From Ferrovibrio sp. (lineage in GTDB: Bacteria > Pseudomonadota > Alphaproteobacteria > Ferrovibrionales > Ferrovibrionaceae), in assembly GCF_025869515.1 (NCBI RefSeq), contig NZ_JAOZVR010000038.1, forward strand, positions 1 through 64,000: a stretch of 64,000 nucleotides of DNA, in the 5' to 3' direction. Position 1 is the first letter of the stretch, and each line of letters starts with the position of its first letter. The notes below the pieces were generated by a model. That model ran no database searches and was not told the origin of the DNA. It worked only from the letters and a program-made list of their open reading frames with translations. The position numbers and the translations under genes are program-made. Positions 34,137-42,985 of this stretch are shown here, piece after piece.

Positions 34137-35390
34137 TCATAATGGTTTAGCGCGCGATACAGAACGCATACCGGTGCAATTGCGCAAATCCGCGCCAGCA
34201 ATATTCACCTTGTCAAAGGTTGTGCTGGCAAAATCGACGCCTTCTACCACGGCACCACGCAGGTCGGCCCCGGTCAGATCGGCATTGTCAAAGCGCGGGA
34301 AAATGGTCTTGCCGGTGCGCTGGTTGAGCGCATTGAAGATCTCCACACCAACCAGTTGTGCGGCCCGGAAAGCGGCACCGAGCAGGATGGCGCCGGAAAA
34401 ATTCGCGCCGCCCAGACTGGCCTGATCGAAATTCGCCTTGCGCAGATCGGCACCGACAAAGCTGGTGAACAGCAGCTGACTCTTGGTGAAATAGGCGCCG
34501 GCCAGATTGGTGTCGTGGAAGACCGCTGCGCGCAGATCGCAGCTGGAAAAATCGATGCCGGGCAGCTTCATGCCGGTGAAGACCGCGCGTTCGCCGCTCA
34601 GGCCGTTGGATGCGATCCATTTGCCATGCGCCAGCAGCTTTTCCTCGATCTCGGCCGGCAGCTTGGCGCCGCGATAGATCGCGCCCTGCATCATCGCGCC
34701 GCTGAGATCGGCATTGCTCAGATCGACGCTGCGCAGGTTGGCGCCGCGCAGATCGCAGTTCGCCAGCTTGGCACCGTCGAGATTGGCACCGACGAAAGTG
34801 GTGTCTTTCAGCTTGGCGCCGGAGAAATCGGCGCCGCTGAGATCGGCGCCGGTGAGATTGGCGGCAAACAGCGAGGCACCGACGAATGTGGCATTCATCG
34901 CATTGGCATTGGACATATTGGCATGATCCAGATGCGCATGCCCGAGATTGGCCTCTTCCAGGTTGGCGCCCGACAGATTGACCGGCACGTCCTGCTTTTT
35001 CTCTTTCTCGCCGCCCTCACCCTCTTTCACATGCTGGATGATCTGGCCCGGACGCAGATCGGCCTGGCGGAACGAGGTTTTTTTCAGCACCGCCATGAGG
35101 AAATTGGCGCCGCGCAGGTCGGCGCGCTCGAAATTCGTGCCGGTCAGATCGGCGCGGGTGAAATCGCTGCCGAACAGATCGGCGCGCAGGAATGTCGCCG
35201 ACTTCAGCGACGAACCGGCAAAGCTGCAGCCCGGCAGGATGGCATCGTCGAAGGCCGCGCCATCGAGGCGCAGATCGGAAAAGTCGTCGGCACGGCATTG
35301 CAGGCGTACACCGCCCGGCCGGCTGGTAAGATAAGCATTATGGCGCGACAAGGCCCAGACAACGGGCTCCGGCGGTATCCGCGCGGACAT
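34137..35390 (-). CDS. Pentapeptide-repeat protein 4 of 4
   Basis: 417 residues from ATG 35390 (MSARIPPEPVVWALSRHNAY). Same layout, but the linker after LRPGQII is longer and charged (KEGEGGEKEKKQD), and the break reads HGKWIASNGLSGERA. It ends DLRNCTGMRSVSRAKPL. It is the most distinct copy and lies 168 bases from the divergent PilZ gene, so the two could share regulatory DNA. Confidence 0.9.
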   Translation of the reverse strand: MSARIPPEPVVWALSRHNAYLTSRPGGVRLQCRADDFSDLRLDGAAFDDAILPGCSFAGSSLKSATFLRADLFGSDFTRADLTGTNFERADLRGANFLMAVLKKTSFRQADLRPGQIIQHVKEGEGGEKEKKQDVPVNLSGANLEEANLGHAHLDHANMSNANAMNATFVGASLFAANLTGADLSGADFSGAKLKDTTFVGANLDGAKLANCDLRGANLRSVDLSNADLSGAMMQGAIYRGAKLPAEIEEKLLAHGKWIASNGLSGERAVFTGMKLPGIDFSSCDLRAAVFHDTNLAGAYFTKSQLLFTSFVGADLRKANFDQASLGGANFSGAILLGAAFRAAQLVGVEIFNALNQRTGKTIFPRFDNADLTGADLRGAVVEGVDFASTTFDKVNIAGADLRNCTGMRSVSRAKPL

Positions 35391-35558
35391 GGCGATGATT
35401 TCAGTCTTCAGTTGGACAATACGATGACGGTTCGATTGCCACTCTAGAGAAACCGGTCTGCTGCCGCCATGCTTTTGTCAGGAGATCAAGACCTTAATCG
35501 GGCTTTTCAGAATCTGGGGCAGCCGGTAGTGTTATCGTATTCAACAGGGGAAGTGTCG

Positions 35559-36134
35559 ATGGCATCCGCCAAACAGGGACGTGGCAAGGCCGGCAAAAAG
35601 ACCGTCGGCCAGAGCAAGGCCAAAACAACTGCTGATAAAGGTGACGCCAACCGGCGCCGGTTTGACCGTCGCGACACGCATATTGTCGCCCAGATCGAGC
35701 ATGACGGCGCCCTGGTGAGCGGCATGGTGACGAATTTGTCGCTGGAAGGCTGCCTGTTCGCGCCGCGACTGGAGATCCCCGTCGGCGCCCGCGTCAAGCT
35801 GAAGCTGGCCGGCGAGAACAAGTCCGTGCCCGCCACCGTGAAGGGCGTCAGCGATCTGGGCGTGCATTGCCTGCTGCATGCCGGCGGCGCCACGCTGGGC
35901 CGCCTTTCGGTCGAAGTCGACGACATGGCGTTGCTGATGCTCAATGCCGGTCGCCCGCATGCGGTGCCGCCACGCGCCGTGCCGGCCGCCAAGGCGGCGC
36001 GCACGAAAAAGAAGATCACGAAGAAAAAGATCATCGTGAAGAAGAAAGCCGCTGCGGCAAAGCCGGCGGCAACGAAAAAGAAAGCAGCGAAGAAGGCCGT
36101 GAAGAAACCGGCGGCGAAAACGCGCGGCCGCTAG
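35559..36134 (+). CDS. PilZ-domain protein with histone-H1-like Lys/Ala tails
   Basis: 191 residues from ATG 35559, preceded by aggggaag; an upstream ATG (35469) lacks a ribosome site. Residues 32-125 form a PilZ domain: RRRFDRRD carries the R-x-x-x-R motif and NLSLEG (59-64) the (D/N)-x-S-x-x-G motif, so c-di-GMP binding is expected. Before it is a Lys-rich stretch (KQGRGKAGKKTVGQSKAK), and after about residue 145 comes a tail of KKKI, KKKAAAAKPA and AAKKAVKKPAAK units, as in histone H1-like nucleoid proteins. Together they suggest a c-di-GMP-responsive DNA- or polyanion-binding protein, an inference. It diverges from the pentapeptide cluster. Confidence 0.85.
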   Translation: MASAKQGRGKAGKKTVGQSKAKTTADKGDANRRRFDRRDTHIVAQIEHDGALVSGMVTNLSLEGCLFAPRLEIPVGARVKLKLAGENKSVPATVKGVSDLGVHCLLHAGGATLGRLSVEVDDMALLMLNAGRPHAVPPRAVPAAKAARTKKKITKKKIIVKKKAAAAKPAATKKKAAKKAVKKPAAKTRGR

Positions 36135-36137
36135 ACC

Positions 36138-37211
36138 TTACGCCGGCACCACTTCGGCCACCGACCACTGCCCGGCTGCTTCGGTGGCAAAGACCAGGAT
36201 GCTGTCGTTGCCTACCGCCACGGTCTCAGGCACCGCTGCGGCCTTGCGCTCAAGCCGGATCTGCGCGGTATTCGCCGGCATGCCGTAGAAGCGCGGGCCA
36301 TTGAGCGAGGCAAAGGTCTCCAGCCTGTCGAGCGCATTTTCCTCGGCGAAGACCTGCGCATAGCATTGCATGGCAGTCGGCGCATTGAAGATGCCGGCAC
36401 AGCCGCAGGCGGCCTCCTTCAGATGCACGAAATGCGGCGCCGTATCGGTGCCGAGGAAGAAACAGGCCTCGCCTGACGTGGCCGCCTTGCGCAGGGCCAG
36501 ACGGTGATGCTCGCGTTTGGCGATCGGCAGGCAATAGAGATGCGGTCGCACACCGCCCTCGAAAATCGAGCTGCGGTTGATCATCAGATGATGTGGCGTG
36601 ATGGTGGCACCCATCTGCGCCGCATGGGCGCGCACGAAATCGGCGGCTTCCGCTGTAGTGATATGCTCCAGCACCACCTTCAGGCCGGGGAAATCCTTCA
36701 GCAGCTTGCCGAGGATGCGCTCGAGGAAAACGGTTTCGCGGTCGAAGATATCGACGCTGTGATCGGTCACTTCGCCATGCAGCAGGATCGGCATGCCGAT
36801 CTTTTCCATCATCGCCAGCACGCTGTGGATACGCGCAATGTCGGTGACGCCGGCCTGTGAATTGGTGGTGGCGCCGGCCGGATAGAGCTTGGCCGCGACC
36901 CAGACGCCGCGTTTGAAGCCATCGGCGATATCGGCCGGATCGGTGTTGTCGGTAAGATAGGCCGTCATCAGCGGCTGGAAGCGCGAGCCGGGCTGCAGGG
37001 CTGCCAGAATCCGCCTGCGATAGGCTTCGGCCAGTGCCGTGGTGGTGACCGGCGGTTTCAGATTCGGCATCACGATGGCGCGGGCGAACTGCGCCGCGGT
37101 ATGCGGCAGAACGGCAGCCATCACCTCGCCATCGCGCAGATGCACATGCCAGTCGTCGGGCTGGCGAATCACCACGGCGGCGCTCTTGGTGGTACTGTCG
37201 CTGCTGCTCAT
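36138..37211 (-). CDS. pyrC: Dihydroorotase
   Basis: 357 residues from ATG 37211, close to the 347 of E. coli PyrC (the short, single-domain type). It makes dihydroorotate from carbamoyl-aspartate in pyrimidine synthesis. The metal site is seen as DDWHVHLRDG, with the Lys that is carbamylated in AAKLYPAGATTNS, ILLHGEVT, HHLMINRSS and the Asp in FFLGTDTAPH. It ends three bases from the stop of the convergent PilZ gene. There is no other pyr gene nearby. Confidence 0.95.
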   Translation of the reverse strand: MSSSDSTTKSAAVVIRQPDDWHVHLRDGEVMAAVLPHTAAQFARAIVMPNLKPPVTTTALAEAYRRRILAALQPGSRFQPLMTAYLTDNTDPADIADGFKRGVWVAAKLYPAGATTNSQAGVTDIARIHSVLAMMEKIGMPILLHGEVTDHSVDIFDRETVFLERILGKLLKDFPGLKVVLEHITTAEAADFVRAHAAQMGATITPHHLMINRSSIFEGGVRPHLYCLPIAKREHHRLALRKAATSGEACFFLGTDTAPHFVHLKEAACGCAGIFNAPTAMQCYAQVFAEENALDRLETFASLNGPRFYGMPANTAQIRLERKAAAVPETVAVGNDSILVFATEAAGQWSVAEVVPA

Positions 37212-37391
37212 CGGAACCCTCGGAATCTGATCCCGCATGCATACGCGATTTGTGCTTTTCCGGCCAGTCTCCGGCCGTTTGGGCCGCCGCATTTGCACCG
37301 CGAGTGGTTTCATTTCTGCACCCCCCGGTCTTGCCGCTTGCCTGGGCCGGCGCCGCCATCAGATATAGGACAGGCACCACCGGAGGGACTC

Positions 37392-37850
37392 ATGGCCGAC
37401 CTGCTTTATCTGGACGATCTCAAGGTCGGCCAGCGCTTTGCCAGCACGGGATCGCTGGCCGTGGACGAGGCGCGCATCAAGAGCTTTGCCGCCGAATTCG
37501 ACCCGCAGCCCTTTCACCTCGACGATGCCGCCGCCCGGCCCACCCTGTTCGGCGGCCTGGCCGCCAGCGGCTGGCATACCGCGGCGATGACCATGAAAAT
37601 GGTGACTGATGGCGGCATCCCGATTGCCGGCGGCATCATCGGCGCCAGCGGCGAACTGGCCTGGCCGAAACCGACACGGCCGGGCGACGTGCTGCGGGTG
37701 ACGGCCGAGGTGCTGGAGATCACGCCATCGAAGTCGCGACCCGACCGCGGCATGATCACCATGCGCATCGAGACGCAGAACCAGAAGGGTGAAGCCGTTC
37801 AGGTCTTCACCGTGAAAATGGTGGTGCCGCGCCGGACACCGGCAGGCTGA
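37392..37850 (+). CDS. MaoC-family hot-dog dehydratase
   Basis: 152 residues from ATG 37392 with ggaggg directly upstream. The (R)-hydratase signature is FAAEFDPQPFHLDD with Asp and His, followed by FGGLAASGWHTAAM. Members hydrate enoyl-CoA or remove water from hydroxyacyl-CoA; this single-domain form could serve fatty-acid, polyhydroxyalkanoate or mesaconyl-CoA-type routes and its substrate is not evident. Convergent with glcB, 21 bases apart. Confidence 0.88.
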   Translation: MADLLYLDDLKVGQRFASTGSLAVDEARIKSFAAEFDPQPFHLDDAAARPTLFGGLAASGWHTAAMTMKMVTDGGIPIAGGIIGASGELAWPKPTRPGDVLRVTAEVLEITPSKSRPDRGMITMRIETQNQKGEAVQVFTVKMVVPRRTPAG

Positions 37851-37871
37851 ACGGCCCGCCGGCCAGTGCCT

Positions 37872-40013
37872 TCAGCCGCTGGCCTTCACCCTGGTGCGGA
37901 AGGCATGCAGCAGCGGCTCGGTATAGCCGTTCGGCTGCCGGAAGCCTTCGAATACCAGGGCGCGCGCCGCCTGGTATGCGAGACTGTTGTCCGGATCGGT
38001 TGCCATCGGGCGATAGAGCGGGTCGCCGGCATTCTGCGCATCCACCTTGGCGGCCATGCGTTTGAAGGCGGCATCGACCTGCTCCTTCGTGCAGACCCCA
38101 TGCAGCAGCCAGTTGGCCATATGCTGGGAGGAAATGCGCAAGGTGGCGCGATCTTCCATCAGGCCGATATCGTGGATGTCAGGCACCTTCGAACAGCCGA
38201 CGCCCTGGTCGACCCAGCGCACGACATAGCCGAGAATGCCCTGCGCGTTGTTGTCGAGTTCGTCCTTCACGTCCTGCTCTGAAAAATTCTGCCCGGTGGC
38301 GAGCGGAATGGTGAGCAGGGCATCGAGCGACGGCACCGGCTGCCTCGCCACCTCGGCCTGCCGGCCGAACACGTCGACCGCATGGTAATGCGTGGCATGC
38401 AGGGTGGCGGCCGTCGGGCTCGGCACCCAGGCGGTGTTGGCGCCGGTTTTCGGATGGCCGATCTTCTGTTCCAGCATGTCGGCCATGCGATCCGGTGCCG
38501 CCCACATGCCCTTGCCGATCTGCGCCCTGCCCGACAGGCCGCAGGCGAGACCGATGGCGACGTTGCGCTCTTCATAGGCCTTGATCCAGCTCGACGCCTT
38601 CATATCGGCCTTGCGCACCATCGGACCGGCCTGCATCGAGGTGTGCATCTCGTCGCCGGTGCGGTCGAGGAAGCCGGTGTTGATGAAGATGATGCGATGC
38701 CGCACGGCATGGATGCAGGCGGCCAGATTAGCCGAGGTGCGGCGTTCCTCGTCCATCACGCCGACCTTGATCGTGTAGCGCTCCAGTCCGAGCAGGTCCT
38801 CGACGGCATCGAACAGCCGGTCGGTGAACGCCGCCTCTTCCGGCCCGTGCATCTTCGGCTTGACGATGCAGACCGAGCCGGCGCGGCTATTGACGAAGCG
38901 GCCCTGCTTTTTTAGGTCGTGCAGCGCGATCAGGCTGGTGACGATGGCATCGAGGATGCCTTCCGGCGCCTCGCTGCCATCGGGCAGGCGGATCGCCGGG
39001 TTGGTCATCAGATGGCCGACATTGCGCACCAGCAGCAGCGAGCGGCCGGACAGCGTGAGCCTGCCGCCGCCGGCAGCGGTATAATCGCGATCTGGTTCGA
39101 GCGCGCGGGTCATGGTCCTGCCGCCCTTCTCGAAGCTGGCTTCGAGATTGCCCTTCATCAGGCCGAGCCAGTTGGCATAGGCCGCGACCTTGTCCTCGGC
39201 ATCCACCGCGGCAACGGAATCCTCAAGATCGACAATCGTCGTGAGCGCCGATTCCAGAATCACATCCGACAGGCCGGCCGGATCGTCCCGGCCGATCGGA
39301 TGCGCACGGTCGATCACCAGTTCGATATGCAGGCCGTTATGCCTGAGCAGCACGGCCGAGGGACTGGCCGCATCGCCGCGATACCCGACAAAAGCATTTG
39401 AGTCCTTCAGCGCCGGCGACAGGGCGCCATCCTTGATCGACCAGCCCTTCACATCGGCATGGCTGCCCGAGGCCAGCGGCACGGCGGCATCGAGGAAGGC
39501 CCTGGCTTTCGCGATCACCTTCGCGCCGCGCGCCGGATCATAACCCTTCTTCTCGTTCGCCTCATGCGGGATCGCATCAGTGCCGTAATAGGCATCGTAC
39601 AGGCTGCCCCAGCGCGCATTGGCCGCATTGAGCAGGAAGCGCGCATTCAGTACCGGCACCACCAGCTGCGGGCCGGCCATGCGGGCGATCTCGTCATCCA
39701 CCCGGGTGCTGTCGATCCTGAACGGCGCCGGCTCGGGCACCAGATAGCCGATCTCCTTCAGGAAGGCCTGGTAGGCCGTGGCATCGAAGCTCTGGCCTTT
39801 GCGCGCGGCATGCCATGTATCGATTTTTTCCTGGAGCTGGTCGCGCTTGAGCAACAGCGCGCGGTTCTCCGGCGTGAAGCGGGCGAAGATGGCGGCTACG
39901 CCGGACCAGAAGGCGGCCGGTTCGAGCCCGGTGCCCGGCAGGGCCTGCTGCTCGATGAAACCGGCGAGGTCCCCGGCAACCGTGAGGCCGGCCTTGTCGA
40001 TGGTCCTGATCAT
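37872..40013 (-). CDS. glcB: Malate synthase G
   Basis: 713 residues, the length of the monomeric G isoform. It condenses glyoxylate with acetyl-CoA to malate. Motifs are [79 protein letters not shown] and [17 protein letters not shown], which contain the catalytic Asp/Glu/Arg set. It has agggaa before ATG 40013. It diverges from a LysR regulator that could control it. No isocitrate lyase is in the window. Confidence 0.96.
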   Translation of the reverse strand: MIRTIDKAGLTVAGDLAGFIEQQALPGTGLEPAAFWSGVAAIFARFTPENRALLLKRDQLQEKIDTWHAARKGQSFDATAYQAFLKEIGYLVPEPAPFRIDSTRVDDEIARMAGPQLVVPVLNARFLLNAANARWGSLYDAYYGTDAIPHEANEKKGYDPARGAKVIAKARAFLDAAVPLASGSHADVKGWSIKDGALSPALKDSNAFVGYRGDAASPSAVLLRHNGLHIELVIDRAHPIGRDDPAGLSDVILESALTTIVDLEDSVAAVDAEDKVAAYANWLGLMKGNLEASFEKGGRTMTRALEPDRDYTAAGGGRLTLSGRSLLLVRNVGHLMTNPAIRLPDGSEAPEGILDAIVTSLIALHDLKKQGRFVNSRAGSVCIVKPKMHGPEEAAFTDRLFDAVEDLLGLERYTIKVGVMDEERRTSANLAACIHAVRHRIIFINTGFLDRTGDEMHTSMQAGPMVRKADMKASSWIKAYEERNVAIGLACGLSGRAQIGKGMWAAPDRMADMLEQKIGHPKTGANTAWVPSPTAATLHATHYHAVDVFGRQAEVARQPVPSLDALLTIPLATGQNFSEQDVKDELDNNAQGILGYVVRWVDQGVGCSKVPDIHDIGLMEDRATLRISSQHMANWLLHGVCTKEQVDAAFKRMAAKVDAQNAGDPLYRPMATDPDNSLAYQAARALVFEGFRQPNGYTEPLLHAFRTRVKASG

Positions 40014-40061
40014 GGCGTTCCCTGCACTTTCTAAAACTGCCGCAGGCTAGCAGAGCCGGAA

Positions 40062-40099
40062 TTCATTCTGTAGATGAAAAGAATTGAACGCAGTCGTTC
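40062..40099. promoter_or_regulatory. Two inverted repeats in the glcB/LysR gap
   Basis: ttcat-N7-atgaa at 40062-40078 fits the T-N11-A form of LysR operators, and gaacg-cagt-cgttc is a perfect repeat at 40086-40099. Both lie in the 106-base divergent gap, where a LysR protein controlling glcB and itself would bind. Short repeats can arise by chance, so the assignment is tentative. Confidence 0.4.
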
Positions 40100-40119
40100 T
40101 CTATGGGAAACAATAATTC

Positions 40120-41034
40120 ATGGACAGGGAATACGAGCTGTTTGCCCGGGTGATCGAGACTGGCAGCCTGGCCGCTGCCGGCCGCACACTGAAGCTGTCG
40201 CCTGCCATGGTGTCGAAGCGGATCGCGGCACTGGAGGAGCGGCTCGGCGCCCGGCTGCTGCACCGGACCACGCGCAAACTGGCCACCACCGAAGCGGGCC
40301 AGCGGTTTTATGAACGGGTGGTCGAAATCCTGGCGGCCTCGCGCGAGGCGGAAAATCTGGTCACCGGCGTGAGCGGCGCGCCATCGGGCCGCCTGCGGCT
40401 GACCGCGCCGACCTCGTTTGGCCGGCTGCATGTGGCGCCGCATCTGAAACCCTTCCTCGATGCCTGGCCACGGCTGGAAATCGAACTCGACCTGTCGGAC
40501 GGCTATGTGGATCTGGTGGCCGAGCGGATCGACCTGGCCATCCGCATCGCACCAAGTGGCGTTTCCGGGATCGAAAACGGCCTGACCGGGCACCGGCTGG
40601 CGCCAAACCGCCGCGTGCTTTGTGCCAGTCCAGGCTATCTGAAACAGCATGGCGCACCGACACGGCTGCAGGACCTGCGACGCCATCGCCTGCTGGCGGC
40701 GGCGGCGCAGTTGCCATGGCGGCTGCAGGGCCGCGCCGGTACGGTTCTGGTGCAAGGCGAAAGCGTGGTGCGCACCAATTCCAGCGAGGTGGTGCGCGAA
40801 CTGGCGATTGCCGGCATGGGTATCGCGCTGCGCTCGACCTGGGACATTGGTGCAGAGCTAAGGAACGGGATTCTGCAAGTCGTGCTGCCCGAGCATCCGG
40901 GTGCCACCGATGTCAGCATTTTCGCCGTACATCCGGTGACCAATTTCGTGCCGGCCGGCGTGCGCGCCTTCATCGATCATCTGCGCGCGATCTACGGGCC
41001 GATCCCGGGCTGGGATCGCGCCCTGAAAATCTGA
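40120..41034 (+). CDS. LysR-family transcriptional regulator
   Basis: 304 residues. DNA-binding helix-turn-helix at about 18-37 (SLAAAGRTLKLSPAMVSKRI), then the periplasmic-binding-protein-like effector domain with GRLRLTAPTSFGRLHVAPHL and VSGIENGLTGHRLAPNRRVL. It belongs to the large AaeR/DsdC-like part of the family; the effector is unknown. Position suggests control of glcB, so glyoxylate or glycolate could be the signal (inference). Confidence 0.88.
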   Translation: MDREYELFARVIETGSLAAAGRTLKLSPAMVSKRIAALEERLGARLLHRTTRKLATTEAGQRFYERVVEILAASREAENLVTGVSGAPSGRLRLTAPTSFGRLHVAPHLKPFLDAWPRLEIELDLSDGYVDLVAERIDLAIRIAPSGVSGIENGLTGHRLAPNRRVLCASPGYLKQHGAPTRLQDLRRHRLLAAAAQLPWRLQGRAGTVLVQGESVVRTNSSEVVRELAIAGMGIALRSTWDIGAELRNGILQVVLPEHPGATDVSIFAVHPVTNFVPAGVRAFIDHLRAIYGPIPGWDRALKI

Positions 41035-41046
41035 CCCGGCGGCCGA

Positions 41047-41769
41047 TCACCCGACCAGGCGAAAACTGCCCGTCAGATAATCCCATTCGACCAGCCAGGA
41101 CCGGTCGGCTGCGCTGCCCAGCAGGGATTCCTGTGTCAGGCACCAGCACGGCCGGAAACCGTCGCTGGAGGCCGTCTGCACCGACCAGCGCATGGCGGCT
41201 GCGGATTCGCCGCTATCCTGCCGCACCAGGAAGCCGGTGGCGCCGCGTTTTTCGGCCGCGGCCTGCAGGCGCTGCGTGATGGCCAGGTCGGCATGATCGA
41301 TTTCAGCCACCACGGCGCCATAGCCGAGCTTTTCACCGAGGGCTTCTTCAGCGGCCCAGCAACGGTCGCCGGCACGCGGCGTGGTGACCACCGTGAGCCG
41401 GCGATGATCGAGGCCGAGCTGCGCCAGCGCCGGCGCATGCAGGCCGGCACCCGACGTGACCCAGAGAATCTGCGCCTGCCGCCTGTCACGCCCGAGCAGG
41501 GCGGCGAGGAAACCGCTGACCGTGGCGCGCTCGCCGACGATGTCGTGCAGCGCACCGCGGGTGAAGCCTTCCAGGCCATCGATCTGCGGAATGCCCAGCG
41601 TCAGGCCCTGCTGGCTGAAGCGGCCAAGCTGGCGGAGCAGGCCGGCGCCGAAACGCGACGGGGTGATAGACGAAGACGGGGCGATATACGAAGACCGGGC
41701 GATATACGAAACCGGGCGCTGCTGACCATGGCTGGGCTGAACAGGCTGAAGCTGGGCGGAACGGGACAT
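41047..41769 (-). CDS. imuA: ImuA-like RecA-fold protein, orphan
   Basis: 240 residues. The ImuA pattern is GIPQIDGLEGFTRGALHDIV, QILWVTSGAGLHAPALAQLG, GDRCWAAEEALG and the SGESAAAMRWSV segment. In other proteobacteria ImuA works with ImuB and DnaE2 in SOS mutagenesis. Neither partner is beside it here; the nearest polymerase is dinB at 46 kb. It has a low-complexity head (IARSSYIAPSSSITPS) encoded by an 18-base tandem repeat. The start ATG 41769 has gaggag. A degenerate LexA-like gttc-N7-gatc lies at 41800-41814. Confidence 0.72.
   Translation of the reverse strand: MSRSAQLQPVQPSHGQQRPVSYIARSSYIAPSSSITPSRFGAGLLRQLGRFSQQGLTLGIPQIDGLEGFTRGALHDIVGERATVSGFLAALLGRDRRQAQILWVTSGAGLHAPALAQLGLDHRRLTVVTTPRAGDRCWAAEEALGEKLGYGAVVAEIDHADLAITQRLQAAAEKRGATGFLVRQDSGESAAAMRWSVQTASSDGFRPCWCLTQESLLGSAADRSWLVEWDYLTGSFRLVG
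41662..41715. repeat. Three 18-base tandem units inside imuA
   Basis: Units at 41662-41679, 41680-41697 and 41698-41715 are nearly identical (core gat-a-acgaa-acc-gg) and in frame, each coding six residues such as SSYIAR/P. They sit in the non-conserved head of the protein and could change length by slippage without breaking the frame. Confidence 0.8.
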
Positions 41770-41922
41770 CGGGCGGGCTCCTCATGGATCGAGGCTTATG
41801 TTCTACTTCTGATCCATAAAGTACGCTATATGTTCTTATTCCTAAGCTAGGACCGGAGTATTGCTGGAAAACCAGTAAATACGACCAGCAGAACCTGCAG
41901 GACAGCCCTCCTGTCGCCGCGT

Positions 41923-42855
41923 TCAGGCGACTTTGGCGCGCGGATCGACCCGGGCCAGACGGGCCAGCATGTAATCCACCTCGGCCCGCGCCTTCGGCCC
42001 CAGCACCGGGCCGGGTTTGCGCTGGGCATCGCTGGCCAGGATGCCGCGTTTCATCATCGTGTATTTGCGCACGGCGAGGCCGATACTCTGCTGCTGCTCG
42101 TAGCGCAGCAGCGGCAGATGCGCGTCGAACAGATCATGCGCCGCATCGCGGTTGCCCGCCTTCTGGAACCGCACGACATCGACCAGCATTTCCGGGAAGG
42201 CATAGCCGGTCATGGCACCATCGGCGCCGCGCTCCATCTCGAAATCGAGGAACAGGCCGCCATTACCGGTCAGGATCGATATTTCGCGCATGGAGCCATC
42301 GGCCTGGAAGCCGCGCAGGGCGGTGATCTTTTCCAGCCCCGGCCAGTCTTCGTGCTTCAGCATCACGCAGGAAGGATGATCCTGCACGATCTGGCGGATC
42401 ACCTTCGGTGTCATCTGCACCGACAGCGTGAGCGGGTAGTCCTGGATCACGAAGGGAATGTCGTCGCCGATCGCCTCGATCGCCTGGCGGTAATAACCGG
42501 TGATCTGGTCGTCGGTGCGCAAGGAAGGGATCGGCGCGATCATCACCCCGGCGGCGCCGCGCTCCATGCTGGCGCGCGCCAGCGAACGCATGGCGGCAAA
42601 GCCCGGTGCCGAGACGCCGACGATCACCGGCAGATTTTTCATGCCCCTGATGAAACGGGTGGCGATGGCGAGCGATTCTTCCGGTTCCAGTTTGGGCGCC
42701 TCGCCCATGATGCCGAGCACGGTCACGCCGGTGGCGCCGGCAGCGAGATAGGTCTCGATCAGTCTGTCGGTCGAGGCTTCGTCAATCCGGCCATCGGGAT
42801 GGAAGGCCGTGGGCGCGATCGGATAGACGCCAGCCGCGGTGTGATCGAGACGCAT
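41923..42855 (-). CDS. DapA-family (N-acetylneuraminate lyase-like) aldolase
   Basis: 310 residues from ATG 42855 with ggagaa upstream. TIM-barrel Schiff-base lyase: the GxxGE motif is GIMGEAPK (49-54), the catalytic Tyr is Y140 (FVIQDYPL) and the Schiff-base Lys is K167 (VMLKHED). All catalytic residues are present. It is not the housekeeping dihydrodipicolinate synthase, which normally has GTTGE and VKEA motifs; a keto-acid or 5-keto-4-deoxyglucarate-like substrate is possible. No sugar-catabolic genes surround it. Confidence 0.87.
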   Translation of the reverse strand: MRLDHTAAGVYPIAPTAFHPDGRIDEASTDRLIETYLAAGATGVTVLGIMGEAPKLEPEESLAIATRFIRGMKNLPVIVGVSAPGFAAMRSLARASMERGAAGVMIAPIPSLRTDDQITGYYRQAIEAIGDDIPFVIQDYPLTLSVQMTPKVIRQIVQDHPSCVMLKHEDWPGLEKITALRGFQADGSMREISILTGNGGLFLDFEMERGADGAMTGYAFPEMLVDVVRFQKAGNRDAAHDLFDAHLPLLRYEQQQSIGLAVRKYTMMKRGILASDAQRKPGPVLGPKARAEVDYMLARLARVDPRAKVA

Positions 42856-42925
42856 GTGGTTTCTCCCTTGTCGCAGCCGGTGTTTGCCGCGTTGGCACCA
42901 TCCTGCCATCCGTACTGCGCCGATG

Positions 42926-42965
42926 GAAATAAAAAGGCGCCGCCATGATCGCTCACGGCGGCGCC
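42926..42965 (-). terminator. Rho-independent terminator after the alpha/beta hydrolase
   Basis: Stem ggcgccgcc/ggcggcgcc (42936-42944 and 42957-42965) with a 12-base loop, followed on the minus strand by TTTTTATTTC. It lies 20 bases past the stop of the hydrolase gene. The clearest terminator in the window. Confidence 0.85.
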
Positions 42966-42985
42966 AGGACGGATGTCAGGGAAGA

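Noticed and set aside
29959..35390. Quinolone-resistance (Qnr/MfpA-like) gyrase-protection function for the pentapeptide proteins
   Set aside because: Their size and the non-repeat breaks do not match those dimeric proteins, and nothing around them points to gyrase.
29803..35447. Very long plus-strand open frames (about 360-510 codons) opposite the pentapeptide genes, rich in Ile-Gly-Ala-Ala-Gln
   Set aside because: They are mirror images of the repeats on the minus strand: the codon pattern GCC/GAT/CTG reads back as repetitive open frames. They lack ribosome sites, and the minus-strand proteins have a clear fold.
41800..41814. LexA box upstream of imuA
   Set aside because: gttc-N7-gatc has one mismatch to the alphaproteobacterial gttc-N7-gttc form, too weak to list as a site on its own.
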